Source: Brachycybe producta (taxonomy: Eukaryota; Arthropoda; Diplopoda; Playtdesmida; Andrognathidae). From it: a DNA stretch of 64,000 bases. The translations under genes were made by a program, and so were the position numbers. Location of the stretch: contig JAUPFP010000019.1 in NCBI GenBank assembly GCA_036925085.1, positions 2,996,501-3,060,500 on the forward strand, given 5' to 3'. Below, piece by piece: positions 11,551 through 22,232 of the stretch (the first letter of the stretch is position 1; the number at the start of each line of letters is the position of its first letter). A model generated the notes under the pieces. The model worked only from the letters and a program-made list of their open reading frames with translations. It had not been told where the DNA came from and did no database searches.

Positions 11551-12110
11551 ATTAAGCCAGGTCTGTGTATGTGGAGTAACACTGTACAAACCCCTTGAAG
11601 CACGTCAGAATTTATATAAATTTAAATAAATGAAGAAATGAACAGCTTTTTTTTTTCTCAAGGTCAACTATATGTCGCACCCTTCCCATCCAAGAACCCC
11701 ATGATATTAAATTGGAGAGGGGAAAAGGTTGGAAAGTGTAGAAGGGGGAGCGAGAGAAACGTGGAGGGTTGAAAAAAGTGGGAGGGGTGACTGAAATTGA
11801 AATGAAAGGCGTAAAAAAGGAACAAACGACGCGCATGAGCACACCAGAGAAAATGAAAAGATCATTTTTTCTTTCAAATATAAAAAAGGGGAGGGGATAA
11901 TAGTAGTAAAATTAAACTAGAATTTATCACAGGCAATTGTGTACAGCATTAGAATTTCTTTTGCTCAGCTGTTTTATGAACGTCATCAATTTCTAATTGG
12001 CTTGTTACTTGGTCTGACGTCATAAAAGGGCGGAGAAAAAGAATATCTAAGGCAGGACACAATTGCCTGTGAATTTGACTCCCGTCATTTATGACGGGTT
12101 ACCCCACTAG
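11551..12110 (+). mobile_element. Non-autonomous Helitron H1
   Basis: The 3' end has the Helitron hallmark: a perfect hairpin CCCGTCAT/ATGACGGG (12081-12098), then TTACCCCA and a terminal CTAG, with A/T-rich target sequence outside. The 5' end near AGGTCTGTGT corresponds to the TCCC start of the better-preserved H2. A copy of the GCCCTTTTATGA MITE lies inside (about 11940-12070). No Rep or helicase coding is present. Confidence 0.8.
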
Positions 12111-12126
12111 TTATATATATATAATA

Positions 12127-12504
12127 TCCCAAGTCGGTGTATCTATCTGTCTCTGAAGTAATGCTGTAATACCATTGAAGCACGTCGGAATTTATATAAA
12201 TTTGAATAAATGAACGGCTTTTTTTTCAAGGTCAACTATATCTTGCACACTCCCCATCCAAGAACCCCATGATATTAAATTGGAGAGGTGGGAAAGGTTT
12301 TAAAGTGTAGAGGGGGGGAGAGAAACGTGGAAGGGGAAAAGGTTGGAAAGTGTAGAGGGGGAAAGAAAAACGTGCAGGGTGGAAAAGGGGGAGCTGGTGA
12401 CTGAAATTGAAATGAAAGGAGTAAAAAAAGGAAAAACACGACGCGCATGCGCACAATTGCCTGTGAATTTTGCTCCCGTCATTTGTGACGGGTTACCCCA
12501 CTAG
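12127..12504 (+). mobile_element. Non-autonomous Helitron H2 (378 bp)
   Basis: It starts TCCCAAGTC after ATA and ends with hairpin CCCGTCA/TGACGGG (12475-12492) plus ACCCCACTAG. There is no target duplication and no terminal inverted repeat, as expected for Helitrons. It is nearly in tandem with H1, and the interior is the same non-coding sequence. Confidence 0.82.
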
Positions 12505-12746
12505 TAAAATTAGACTAGACAAGATATCAAAGCAAAATTCCAGTCCATCCTCCATGTAATAATCTAAAACAAAAGAAGAATGAACAAAGGTCGACTAGGC
12601 CTACTTCCGTGTTCTCTCTTTTACAAAAACAACAATTTGATTTTATATTAAAATGAAATTATTAAGAGTATAAAAAATAGAAAGTACACAACTTATACAG
12701 GGGTACCCAGGGGCAGGGGAATGTGGATTCACCACAGTATTATCTT

Positions 12747-13355
12747 TGTCATGGCCTAGTCTGGCTCTCTCATATATTTTGGGAAGCAGCCACTCTCCAT
12801 AGGTTCCCATTCTATCCTATAAATGAGAGGTGAAATGTTGCCACTGTCCACCCCCGGGAGGAGTCACCTGGGGTATACGAGGTATTGGAGGAAAGGTTTG
12901 CTGGAGGTCAGGCTGGCCCTCCAGCCACGTGTTAATCGTTTTTACTTTTAATTGCGTAAAATGCTTGCCTGCCAGCCGAGTTGGCCAGCATTTGTGCAAA
13001 TATTGTTCTATTTTTGTAACGTGATTAAACTCCTTCTTGCATATCTTTTATGCTCTTTGTGTCTCGTAATTTGCGAGAGTTATTTGGGGGTTTGTCCGGG
13101 AAAACGATCAAAGATTGCTACTCCTTTTCACGGGCCTAATGACCATGTCTGTCTGTCGATGGACATGTCTTGCTCTGCCGATTTTTCATATTGTAGTCAC
13201 CACTCAGCCGTCAACTTCGGTGAGGGAAATTACATGTTTTATCCGGCATAGCCCAAGAGTTCACCGGAAGCAAGCTTGCATACAATCCCGTCCCCTAGGC
13301 AGAATTTTAATGGTAAGTTACTGTGGGTTTTTGGTTTTTGGTGTAGGTTGTTACA
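12747..13355 (+). repeat. Ty3-type LTR (609 bp), diverged subfamily
   Basis: It starts TGTCATGGCCTAGTCTGGCTC (here cut short to TGTCATGGCCTAGTCTGG), similar to the TGTGGCAACCTGGTCTGC start of the D LTR, and ends GTTACA. It is followed after two bases by TAGTGCAGGTGCCTGGTGCA, a decayed form of the tRNA-Ala primer site. No plus-strand gag-pol follows; the Ty3 sequence downstream is on the minus strand. Confidence 0.75.
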
Positions 13356-13559
13356 ATTAGTGCAGGTGCCTGGTGCACGAGTACTTTATCTTTGGTTCCA
13401 TTTTTTCATGGTTTCACTATAGTTCCCCAGCTCGAAACATGCAACCAGGTCAATAGCCAGAAGTGCTTCACACTGACCCTCAATAACAAGAAGGTGTGTG
13501 ATGATCAACCAACGTAGACCACTCCCTCTATCCTGAAGGCCTTTTAAGACTGGAGGAAG

Positions 13560-14060
13560 GATCACCTTCTACACAGGTAACTCCATCTCCCATGCCACCA
13601 TCATTACAATAACAATGGCCCCGGTGTCCACAATCATATGTACCACACAACTGTTGATGGACACAAGCACTCTCAGTGAGCCAACCAACCAAGCATAGCT
13701 CTGATTCAGGAATAAGAACCCATCGACTCCCCACTCTCATCCATATTCCCATCCATCTCAGATGAGATCTGGCTCACAGGTCTAGGTCCCCACTTCATGA
13801 ACCAGAGGCTTTACGAGCCTGGATGGCAGCATGGATGCCTCTTTACTTGCAATAACTACCCATCATCTCCTTTACATCTGGTAGGAAATAGTTGGGTGCA
13901 GGCCAATTCTCTAGCCAGTCCACCATAGCATCAAAAGTAGCACATGGCTGCAGAAGCACCCATCCAGCAATCTTTGGGTCTGCAGACCTTGCCAGAGGCA
14001 TGCTTTCATACACTTTGATCTGCATGTGGTTTGATACCTCCTGGAGGTAAGTCCCTTCAT
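13560..14060 (-). pseudogene. Decayed Ty3 protease and upstream pol fragment
   Basis: On the minus strand 13843-14025 encodes PLARSADPKIAGWV and related residues, matching PLARSADPEVTKWVF near the start of element D pol. Further along, about 13570-13690, MIVDTGA matches the retropepsin active site of D. The reading frame is broken. This is probably part of one old minus-strand Ty3 copy together with the gag pieces at 16641-17310 and 17745-18085. Confidence 0.8.
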
Positions 14061-14163
14061 CAGTTGTTCATTGTTGCTGGATACCTGAGTATTCAACATA
14101 GCTGGTCATCTACCATTAAGTTCAGCACCTACTGCCATGGGTTTAATGAGGGTGGACCAACAT

Positions 14164-15066
14164 TATTTAATTCAATTAAATACACCTGCAATCAGCTCGA
14201 AAGCCATGTGGCAGGGAGGGATTGCTCCCAATCACGACTGATTGTCATTATTTAAAAATAAGACATCATCATGAAATTGAAATTGTCCTAACAAAGAACT
14301 ATTCACAGGAAGAGAATTCCATAATCTAATAATATTAGGAAGAAAAGACCAAACATATGCATCAGTCCTAGCCATTAATTCTTTCAAAGTTTTTGAATGC
14401 CCAAATCTACCTTTACGAGGATTTCTAGGTAGTAAACCATTAAGCACGGTAATGTTATCACAAGACAGCAAACGTCCCAGAAGAGCGAGGCTTTGCTCAT
14501 TTCTTCGGCCTGCTAATGATTCCCATTCTAGCTCTTGGAGCATAGACAATACGCTGTCAGTATACGCATACCATCCCTTTACAAATCTTGCAGCCCTACG
14601 CTGCACCATTTCTATTTCTTGTTTTAGATTATTTCTAAATGGGCTCCAAATTGGGGAACAATATTCTAAGATAGGTCTAACTAGAGTAAAGTAACAGACC
14701 TTCTTTACATTTTCTTTACAATGTTTAAGGGTGCGTTGGACAAACCGCAGCCTTTGATTAGCTTTGGCAACTGCTTTGGTTATATGATCTTTCCAAAGCA
14801 TGTCCTTGGACAAGGTTAAGCCAAGATATTTGATGGTATCAACATGGGTTAGCTGAACATCTCCCATTGTGTAATCTGCCATGCACGATTCTCGCTTTCG
14901 GGAAACTTGCATAACATTGCATTTACTCCTATTCAGTTGCAAATGCCACTCAGAGCACCACTCTTCAACACTGTCTAGATCTCTTTGGAGGACTTCACTA
15001 TCCTCATTATCCCTAATCCTCCTGTAAACAACAGCATCATTTGCAAACAAACGCATCGTACTGTTG
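14164..15066 (-). pseudogene. jockey/CR1-like LINE, reverse transcriptase C-terminal half
   Basis: The minus-strand frame runs from the LTR junction through RLFANDAVVYR (the RT active-site box, where the usual FADD is FAND), the thumb region NRSKCNVMQVSRK and the conserved YLGLTL, to the typical LINE tail LWNSLPVNSS. The first catalytic Asp is therefore replaced and the enzyme would be dead. The 3' end carries TTGATT/AATTAA units that match the second LINE fragment at 17320-17740. The coding continues upstream at 15854-16640 once the LTR insertion is removed. Confidence 0.9.
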
Positions 15067-15070
15067 CATC

Positions 15071-15849
15071 TGTAACGACCCGACTGGTCCGTCACAATAC
15101 CTCGGGTACGTTTTGTACCGTCCAGAAGAACTTAAACAAAACTTACCCGGACACCAGACTCCGAACGGGGACGGAATCGTGCCCGTAGCCGCCTCTGCAT
15201 GGTGACGTTTGTCCACGTCGGCTCTCCTGGAGTCCCCCTCGCTGGACACGACGGTCGATCCGCCGCCACAACGAGAATATCGCGGTGGGACCTCTCCCAC
15301 CGCGAGCCGACGTAAGCACCGGCCGACAATAGGCTGGAAATGGACAGTGAAACCCCGTATAGTTTCACCACCCCGCGGTACTCCCAAATAAACGACACAA
15401 CACCAATGTATGGTTAAAATAAAAAGGTTGTTTATTAACTTACAGTTAAAAGGTAATGCAGTGATGAATTATTCACACAACTTGGCTGGTGCAATCCACC
15501 AGCCAAGCCCCCATGAATAAACAAAAAACCAGCCAAACAACAACACAAACCAAACAAAGAAACAATGGAGGCCACCCTGGCCTCCAGCATGAAGTTGTTT
15601 ACAGGTTACTGGCCTACAACACACTGCCCAGATTCAATGGCTGACCAAGCCAAAGAAACCTCCCGGCAACTCCACCTGGAGGGGACAGTGGTCACTTCTG
15701 ACCTCTCACCCATTGACTCCAATGGTGAGAGGTCTGCTGGCACCAAAATGGCGTCCGACCCAACAGCCTACTATATGCTGCCAGGCAGATCACCATAGGG
15801 AGTTCGTCTGCTCAATCAAAAATTTGATTGAGCAGACCAGGTTGCCACA
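15071..15849 (-). mobile_element. Solo Ty3-type LTR inserted in the LINE (779 bp)
   Basis: In minus orientation it runs from TGTGGCAACC to CGTTACA, the same LTR superfamily as D. The 4-bp duplication CATC occurs at 15067-15070 and 15850-15853. The insertion splits the LINE between FINNLANR and the RT active-site box. The LTR carries the conserved hairpin CGCGGTGGGA/TCCCACCGCG at 15281-15304. Confidence 0.95.
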
Positions 15850-15853
15850 CATC

Positions 15854-16640
15854 TGTTTGCCAGATTGTTTATGAACAGAAGGAAAAGCAGTGGTCCAAGA
15901 ATTCTACCCTGAGGTACACCAGATGTTACTTTAACCCAGTCTGACACAGCACCATCAATTTGGACTCGCTGTTGTCTATTTGATAAGAATGATGATGTCC
16001 ACGAAATTACTTGTTTATTTAAGTTAAAAGTCATCATTCTTTTAATTAATAGTGAATCACTGTATCAAATGCTTTTGCAAAATCTAAAAATACCAAGTCA
16101 AATTCGCCCTTTCTATCCAAGCCAGATTGTTTGTCTTGAATGAATAGTGCTAGATGCGTATCACATGATCTGCCTTTTCGAAAATCATGCTGGTTTTCAT
16201 GAATTAATTTATGGTTTTTTAAATGCTTTATTTCCTGTTTTAAGAATTGGGCAGATATTTGCTTGCTTCCATGCCATAGGCAGTATACCACTATCAAGGG
16301 AATCTAAACTGCAATCGTATCATTCATTTTAATCTTCATTTTAGATCTAAATTTGCGTTGTTTACGAAGAGCACGGTGTATCTCAGTGGTGTACCAAATT
16401 GGTTCCAAGCTTGATTTTACATTTTTGAATGGGATGAATTTATTTATGCCATTAGAAATGACACTGACAAACAATGACCACTGTTGGTTTACATCTTTTG
16501 ATAGTCCACTTTTATTTTTATTTTTCAGTTCATTTGTTACAAAGAGCTTAAAATTAGCCCAATCAGCTTTATTGTACTGTAGGACTAAAAGATCTGACCA
16601 TTCATTGTTTGTGGTCAAATAATCCTGTCCCAGCAGCACT
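15854..16640 (-). pseudogene. jockey/CR1-like LINE, linker and reverse transcriptase N-terminal half
   Basis: On the minus strand, 16304-16639 encodes the region between endonuclease and RT (LRKQRKFRSKMK). Then 16046-16297 encodes ENQHDFRKGRSC and FDLVFLDFAKAFDTV, with the first catalytic Asp. Then 15816-16037 encodes VTSGVPQG and GPLLFLLFINNL. Frames change between these blocks. The endonuclease domain is absent, so the copy is 5'-truncated. Confidence 0.9.
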
Positions 16641-17310
16641 ACCAGAGTGCAATATGGTATGTATCACTCTACCTGGCTTTCCCCAGGCATCACACTAGCA
16701 ATTTGTCCTTTAGGCATTGCCATCTTTGGACAGTTCTACTTAATGTGCCCCATTTGGCTGCACAAATAGCATGGACCCCTTTGCTTTCGGGCCTAGCAGT
16801 CCTCCACCTGAAATGTAACCAGAACCTTTGAGGCTCCAATTGTAGTTGACCTCTGCCTTGGTTCTGCTTCTTCTTCTTCTTCTTACCTGTGGCATTCTTC
16901 CCGTTATTATTTGATGGTACTACTGCCATTGCACCCATTCGGGTTGGAAATTTAAGCAGAACCTCCAGACAACATCGTAAGTGTAGAGCCCTTGTCGGCT
17001 TTTGCCACTGGTACCATATTGCCACTCATATCACATGGCAATGCCTCTTTAACCACCATGTCCACATCCACCTGATACATGGCAATGGTGAGTACTAACA
17101 TGATTCTTGCCTGTGATCCCCACATTCGTTTGCAGATTGCCAGCTGGAGCATACCTTGGAACCGTGCAAGGCGAAAACCTTCAGATTCCCAGGGACTGGC
17201 ACACTTGCCTCCAATAGAATGCTCGGACCAACTAGGTCTTTCCCTGCTGCATGGTTTTCAGCAACTAGTAGAGAAGCAGAACTTGGTCAACAGAGCTAAA
17301 AAAGGTACAG
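16641..17310 (-). pseudogene. Decayed Ty3 gag fragment with zinc knuckle
   Basis: On the minus strand a basic stretch (GKKKKKKQNQGRG) leads to a CCHC knuckle, C-YLC-SQMGHIK-stop-NC, near 16700-16780. It resembles CFGCNQMGHLRRDC of element D but is broken by a stop codon. The rest is too decayed to align by eye. Confidence 0.7.
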
Positions 17311-17319
17311 CATAGGGCT

Positions 17320-17740
17320 GCACAATTTTTAACTCTGACAGTGTGACCCTCATGCTAGATGAACTTCAGTGGAAATCACTAGCACACTGTAGAGCTGAAC
17401 AAAACCTTGCCCTTCTTGAACATTTTCCAGACACTTTCCAGACAACAGATCATTGTTAAATGGAATTCTTACTAGAAACCCCCGTAAATGTAGAAATGGC
17501 CATCCAAAGGCTATTACAGAAAGAGGAGCTAGAACTGATGCATATTTGTGGTCTTTCTTTCGAAATGTATTTAAACTATGGAATGCTCTTCCATCTCATA
17601 GTTCTGTTTTAGGAAAAGTTCAATTTGACAATGATAATCTATGCCTCGTCTCAGTGACAACCATTTGTGATTGGGAATTGTTCCTCGCTCTCGAGCTGAT
17701 TGCAGTTGTATTTGATTGAATTAAATTGAATTAAATTCAA
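17320..17740 (+). pseudogene. LINE 3' fragment on the plus strand
   Basis: The encoded NPRKCRNGHPKAITERGARTDAYLWSF (split: NPRKCRNGHPK, ARTDAYLWSFF) and LWNALPSHSS match the C-terminal tail of the LINE at 14164-15066. The sequence ends in TTGAATTAAA-type tail units. It is a second, independently inserted 5'-truncated copy within the old Ty3 element. Confidence 0.85.
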
Positions 17741-17744
17741 GCTT

Positions 17745-18085
17745 AATGTACCCCATGGACCTCATTGCTTCGAGCCTGGCATTCCTCCTCCTGACCTGCC
17801 ACCAGAGCCTTGAGGCATTACCTGCAGTTGAGCTTCAGCTCCTGCCTGGTCATCGCTGGATTTGCTTCTGCCTGCTGAGCATAATACAACTCGACAGGAC
17901 CATCGAGAATGTACATAAAGTACAAACTCCTGGCCTCATCCATCCAGTGTTGTGCCCAGGCCTTAGCTTTGATGCACCGTAGAAAAGGCAAAAGTCATCT
18001 GGTACATCAAGCCTGAGATCTTGCCAGCACGATGGATGGCTTCAATATAGCCGTCCACGTCCAGATGGATGATTAGCTGTAGACA
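17745..18085 (-). pseudogene. Decayed Ty3 gag capsid fragment
   Basis: Minus-strand residues KAKAWAQHWMDEARSL and YILDGPVELYYAQ line up with KARAQRWTDESRCSF and LLDGPAEEYYATL of the D capsid. A stop and indels break it. With the pieces at 16641-17310 and 13560-14060 it outlines an old minus-strand Ty3 copy. Confidence 0.8.
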
Positions 18086-18090
18086 TGGAG

Positions 18091-18480
18091 GTGTAACGTC
18101 CCGCCGGACCGTTACAATACCCGGTAAGCAAAAATGCAAAACCGCCGTCAAACTTACCAACAACCGGCTCCTCACGGGGACGGGACCGTACCCGTAGCCA
18201 TCTCTCACACGGTGTCCCTGGAGACGTGTCTGCTCCCTGGAGCCACCCTCGACGGACATGGACGAGAACCACGCCGCCACGCCGAGAATATCGCGGTAGA
18301 ACCGTTGTTCTACCGCGAGCCGACACAAGTACCGGCCGAAAAAGGACGGCAGCAGGACGATCGAGATCCCCACGCGGAAATCCCACCCCCCTCGCGGTAC
18401 TCCCCAAATAAACGACACGACACACAAAGTAAGATGAAAAGTGTATTTAATTAACACTTACGATGAGTGAAGCAGTGATG
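18091..18480 (-). repeat. Truncated Ty3-type LTR
   Basis: The minus-strand 3' end is GGCGGGACGTTACA, the subfamily of C and F. The hairpin CGCGGTAGAAC/GTTCTACCGCG is at 18292-18317 and the R-region GTCGTTTATTTGGGG is present. The U3 half is missing. The internal end abuts gag sequence with no primer site, so it is an insertion, not this gag's own LTR. Confidence 0.88.
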
Positions 18481-18509
18481 ATGGTACGTAGCCATACTAA
18501 AGAAAAGAC

Positions 18510-18665
18510 AGTACTTCTGAATTGTTCATTTTTTGCACTTCTGAATTGATCATTTTTTGCACTTCTGAATTGTTCATTTTTTGCACTTCTGAATTGTTCA
18601 TTTTTTGCACTTCTGAATTGTTCAATTTTTGCACTTCTGAATTGTTCATTTTTTGCACTTCTTAA
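18510..18665. repeat. 24-bp minisatellite, about 6 copies
   Basis: Unit GCACTTCTGAATTGTTCATT plus TTTT. On the minus strand the 8-codon unit would read RSAKNEQF, which stays open only because the unit is a multiple of three. There is no other evidence of coding. Confidence 0.93.
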
Positions 18666-18975
18666 TGTGACGGACCTTTTCCACTGATAGAATCTGCTCT
18701 TTTTAAATAGTACGAGCAAGTTTTCACTCGTATTAATAGTGAGTGGCTAGGTCACTAATTCTATCGGCCCGGGAAGACCAGACCAATATAACGTCTATTT
18801 AATGTCCTCACTAGTCTCTAATAAAGACTCTCACAGTCTTAAGGATCTTTTGTCTCTGTACTTCTCGGACTTGCGTCCGTAAATTTATCCTTAAAAATAG
18901 TGTGCATATGCTTACGAACTCGATGTTGCAGGTTTACTCCTGTTGAAGACTTGGAGTATGAGGAATTTTGAGGAA
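18666..18975 (-). repeat. Element K-family LTR fragment
   Basis: It starts (plus strand) TGTGACGGACC and is the reverse complement of the last ~310 bp of the K LTR (57360-57667). Shared parts include the TGACCTAGCCACTC block, the ATAACGTCTATTT block and the TTACGGACG block. Confidence 0.88.
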
Positions 18976-20027
18976 AATTGAGGACATCCCAGATATAATA
19001 AAATGATAACTTGATTTTAAATCACATCACATAAAAATAATAATCACGTTTTGAAATAATATGCAAGAACCTAGCCAAAATTGGGCATATGTTCAATCAT
19101 TAAAGAATGCTTAAAAACATATAAAAACAACTATTTATATACCCTGAGAATCCACAAAATTTAATTACGAAATAAATAAAAAACGAAATTAATTTAAAAT
19201 ATATCGTTTTCATTTTATTTCGTGTATTTTTTTGGACAAAAAATCGCAAAGCATCTATTATCTATAAAAATTATAACTACTTAAAAAATATAATAAAAAT
19301 TTTGTTCTAAAATTTTAAAATTTAAGAGTCTAGATACAGCGTTTAATTAAAAATTTCTCTGAATGTAGTAGGACCTGCGATCGTTTTTGTTTTAAAAATG
19401 TTTTTTTAACGTTTTTTCTCGAGGTTTGAAGTCACTTAAGAATTAATATTAAAATAAATTCCTGTGCTAAGCTTATAAAAAGGAATCACCGTGAAGCCAA
19501 TAGAGTAACGGACGTGCTATGTTTTTGTTATTGTTCTAAGTCGTTTTAACGAGGGTTCTTCAAATGTTTGTGGGACGGGTTTTTTCGTACTATGGGATTT
19601 AACATGAATTTAAAAAACATAAGATTTTAAATGTTATTAAAAAAATAGAACGTTTTCAAAATTTATAAAAAGAAAACATTGTGAAGCCAACACACGAAAG
19701 CACGTGCTACGTTTTTTGTTATTGTTCTAAATCTTTTCAAAAATTATATAGGCCTAAAGCGAGCACTTAAAAGAACAATACTTTTTATTGCATTTTGTGC
19801 TTTAATGTGTTTTAATTGTGAGACAATTTCTTGCAAGTTTAGTAACACTCAACTCTTCTGCTCTAAACAAGATGGAGGTGTATCTAGGCTCGTAAGGAAA
19901 AAATACAAAATAGAAAAACCGCGGTTATTAAATGAAACCAGAAAAACCGCAGTTTTTGAAAATCGCTGTTTCCCCACAAACTCTAGAACCCACCTGCAAG
20001 ATGGTGGTTGCAGACCTGTTATGTTAG
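18976..20027. other. A/T-rich stretch with a direct repeat; no gene seen
   Basis: GTGAAGCCAA followed by GTGCTATG/ACG and TTTTTGTTATTGTTCTAA occurs near 19491 and again near 19681, a ~190-bp spaced direct repeat of unknown origin. No coding region is supported. Confidence 0.5.
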
Positions 20028-20187
20028 AGGCAGTTAGAACTCGGTTAGAACTTCAGTTGGCTTTAGTTGACGTTGAAAAAGGCGGAACATGTGACGTCAG
20101 ACTACATAACCAGCCAATTAGAAGTTGCTGGTCGTCATCACAAGGGCGGAGCCAACTGAAGTTCTGACGGATTTCTAACTGCCTGTG
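20028..20187. mobile_element. MITE with ~35-bp terminal inverted repeats
   Basis: AGGCAGTTAGAA...AACTTCAGTTGGC at the left is mirrored at the right as GCCAACTGAAGTT...TTCTAACTGCCT. Inner AAGGCGGAAC and GACGTCA parts resemble the GCCCTTTTATGA MITE. No clear target duplication was found. Confidence 0.75.
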
Positions 20188-20634
20188 TTGTGGTCAATTC
20201 GCAGACCACCATGGTGTGTCCAGTCTGGCCTCCTCACCTGGTAACCAAGTGTTACTAAGGTGAGGGGTTAATTTCATTCACAGGTATCCTTACAGGTGGT
20301 ATCAGGAGGATGACATCACCTGGCCAGAGTATAAAGGTAAACACCCTGGTTGAGCTTGAGGAGAAGTCTGGTATCTGAATCGTCATGGCCGGAGGATCTA
20401 CTCCGTTCCTGCATCATTTATTTTTCACGAAATTTTCTGGGTCATTACTTTCGGGGTTATTTGCGGGAACGTAGATCTACACGTGATTGCGTAATTGTGT
20501 CAGTAGAAACCATTATACCTTTACGCCACTAGATGGCGATTCCAATGGCACTAATATTCACATCAAACCCTCTGACGTTGTGTATACCTTTATTCCACTA
20601 GATGGCATTTCCAATGGCACTATAACGCTATGAC
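20188..20634. other. No gene seen; contains two CTCF-like motifs in a ~70-bp direct repeat
   Basis: CCACTAGATGGCG (20526-20538) and CCACTAGATGGC (20595-20606) lie in repeats that both continue TTCCAATGGCACTA. They match the vertebrate/insect CTCF core as I know it. A TATA-like AGTATAAAGG lies near 20328 with no gene attached. Confidence 0.5.
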
Positions 20635-22173
20635 CACAGAATAAGGATATAAACAGAAGGGAAACCCTCGTGCGGCGCCTTTGAAGTTGCTGTGACAGAA
20701 TTTCATGACCTTGGACTGAAAGCTTCTCTTATTTTAACCGGTTACTTGATGGCCGCCATTTTGAAATGTATTACTATGTTTGGTTGTTTTGTGTTATTCT
20801 TTTGAAAACATGGAAACATGAGAAGTAAACAAATGCTTTTTAAATGTGAAAAATTTGAAGAAAAAAATATTTTGAAGAAAATGAATATCGTTTTAAATAT
20901 TCAAATTCAAATTGTTTTAATCTTAATTATTAAAAGTATATGTAATTAAAATAAAATGATAAATGTAATTTTTTTATTCAGATTATTTTTTAATAAATGT
21001 TATTTTTAAGTAATTTTTAGTTTTGAATTTTATTTTTAAATTTCAGTTTTTAATTTTGTTTTTAAATTTTAGCTTTTAAATTTTAGTTTTTCAATTTTAG
21101 TTTTTAAATTTTAGTTTTTAATTTTAGTTTTTAATTTTATTTTTAAATTTCAGTTTTTAATTTCGTTTTTAATTTTATTTTTAAATTTTATTTTTAAATT
21201 TTAGTATTTAATTATGTTTTTAAATTTCAGTTTTTAATTTTATTTTTAAATTTCAATTTTTAATTTTGTTTTTAAATTTTAGTTTTGAATTCTATTTTTA
21301 AATTTCAGTTTTTAATTTTATTTTTAAATTTTATTTTTAAATTTCAGTTTTTAGTTTAGTTTTTAAATTTTAGTTTTGAAATCTATTTTTAAATTTCAGT
21401 TTTTAATTTTATTTTTAAATTTTATTTTTAAATTTCAGTTTTTAATTTTATTTTTAAATTTTATTTTTAATTTTCAGCTTTAATTTTGTTTTTAAATTTC
21501 AGTTTTTAATTTTATTTTTAAATTTTATTTTTTAATTTTATTTTTAAATTTGTTTTTAGTTTTGTTTTTATTATTCAGTTTTTAATTTTATTTTTAATTT
21601 TTATTTTTAAATTTCAGTTTTTAATTTTATTTTTAAATTTTATTCTTAAATTTTATTTTTAAATTTTATTTTTAAGTTTTATTTTTAAATTTTATTTTTA
21701 AATTTCAGTTTTTAGTTTTGTTTTTAAATTTTTGTTTTGAAATATATTTTTAAATTTCAGTTTTTAATTTTATTTTTAAATTTTATTTTTAAATTCCAGT
21801 TTTTAATTTTATTTTTAAATTTTATTTTTAAATTTCAGTTTTTAATTTTATTTTTAAATTTCAGTTTTTAATTTTATTTTTAAATTTCAGTTTTATTATT
21901 ATGTAAAATAAATACATTTAAAATATGAAATTTTATAAACACATTTTCAATTTAAAATTTTTGAACTTTTATATTTTTACAATTTGCCAACTTTTGAATC
22001 GTTGCTATTGCCACAAATGAACACATATCAAAATGTAATACATTTTAAAATGGCGGCAGCTGCTTCCCGACATAATAGCGACTAAAATTCTGGGGCGGCG
22101 CCGCACATGTGCTGAAAAATTCTGTCACAAGTTAATGGCTCAGTTTCCCTTCTGTATATATCCTTATTCTGTG
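20635..22173. mobile_element. hAT-like non-autonomous element filled with an AT minisatellite (1539 bp)
   Basis: The 8-bp duplication GCTATGAC is at 20627-20634 and 22174-22181. The terminal inverted repeats start CACAGAATAAGGATATA and match for about 31 bp. More inverted similarity lies inside (GTGACAGAATTT, GCGGCGCC, GCCGCCATTTT). An 8-bp duplication fits hAT-type transposition. There is no transposase; most of the interior is the minisatellite. Confidence 0.85.
20990..21895. repeat. AT-rich minisatellite, ~900 bp
   Basis: Degenerate tandem units of about 24-27 bp built from AGTTTTTAATTTT and ATTTTTAAATTTC. It lies wholly inside the hAT-like element. Confidence 0.93.
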
Positions 22174-22232
22174 GCTATGACATTGTGTCCGTGTAATTAA
22201 TAACCTTTCACCACTAGATGGTGGGTGGTATA

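Noticed and set aside
12747-14060. LTR at 12747 and the protease fragment as one element
   Set aside because: LTR and primer site are on the plus strand, the protease on the minus strand.
18447-18719. Protein with RSAKNEQF repeats
   Set aside because: The frame stays open only because the 24-bp unit is a multiple of three; flanks are LTR remnants.
19805-20167. 120-codon open frame as a gene
   Set aside because: Its second half is the MITE at 20028-20187 and no motif is recognisable.
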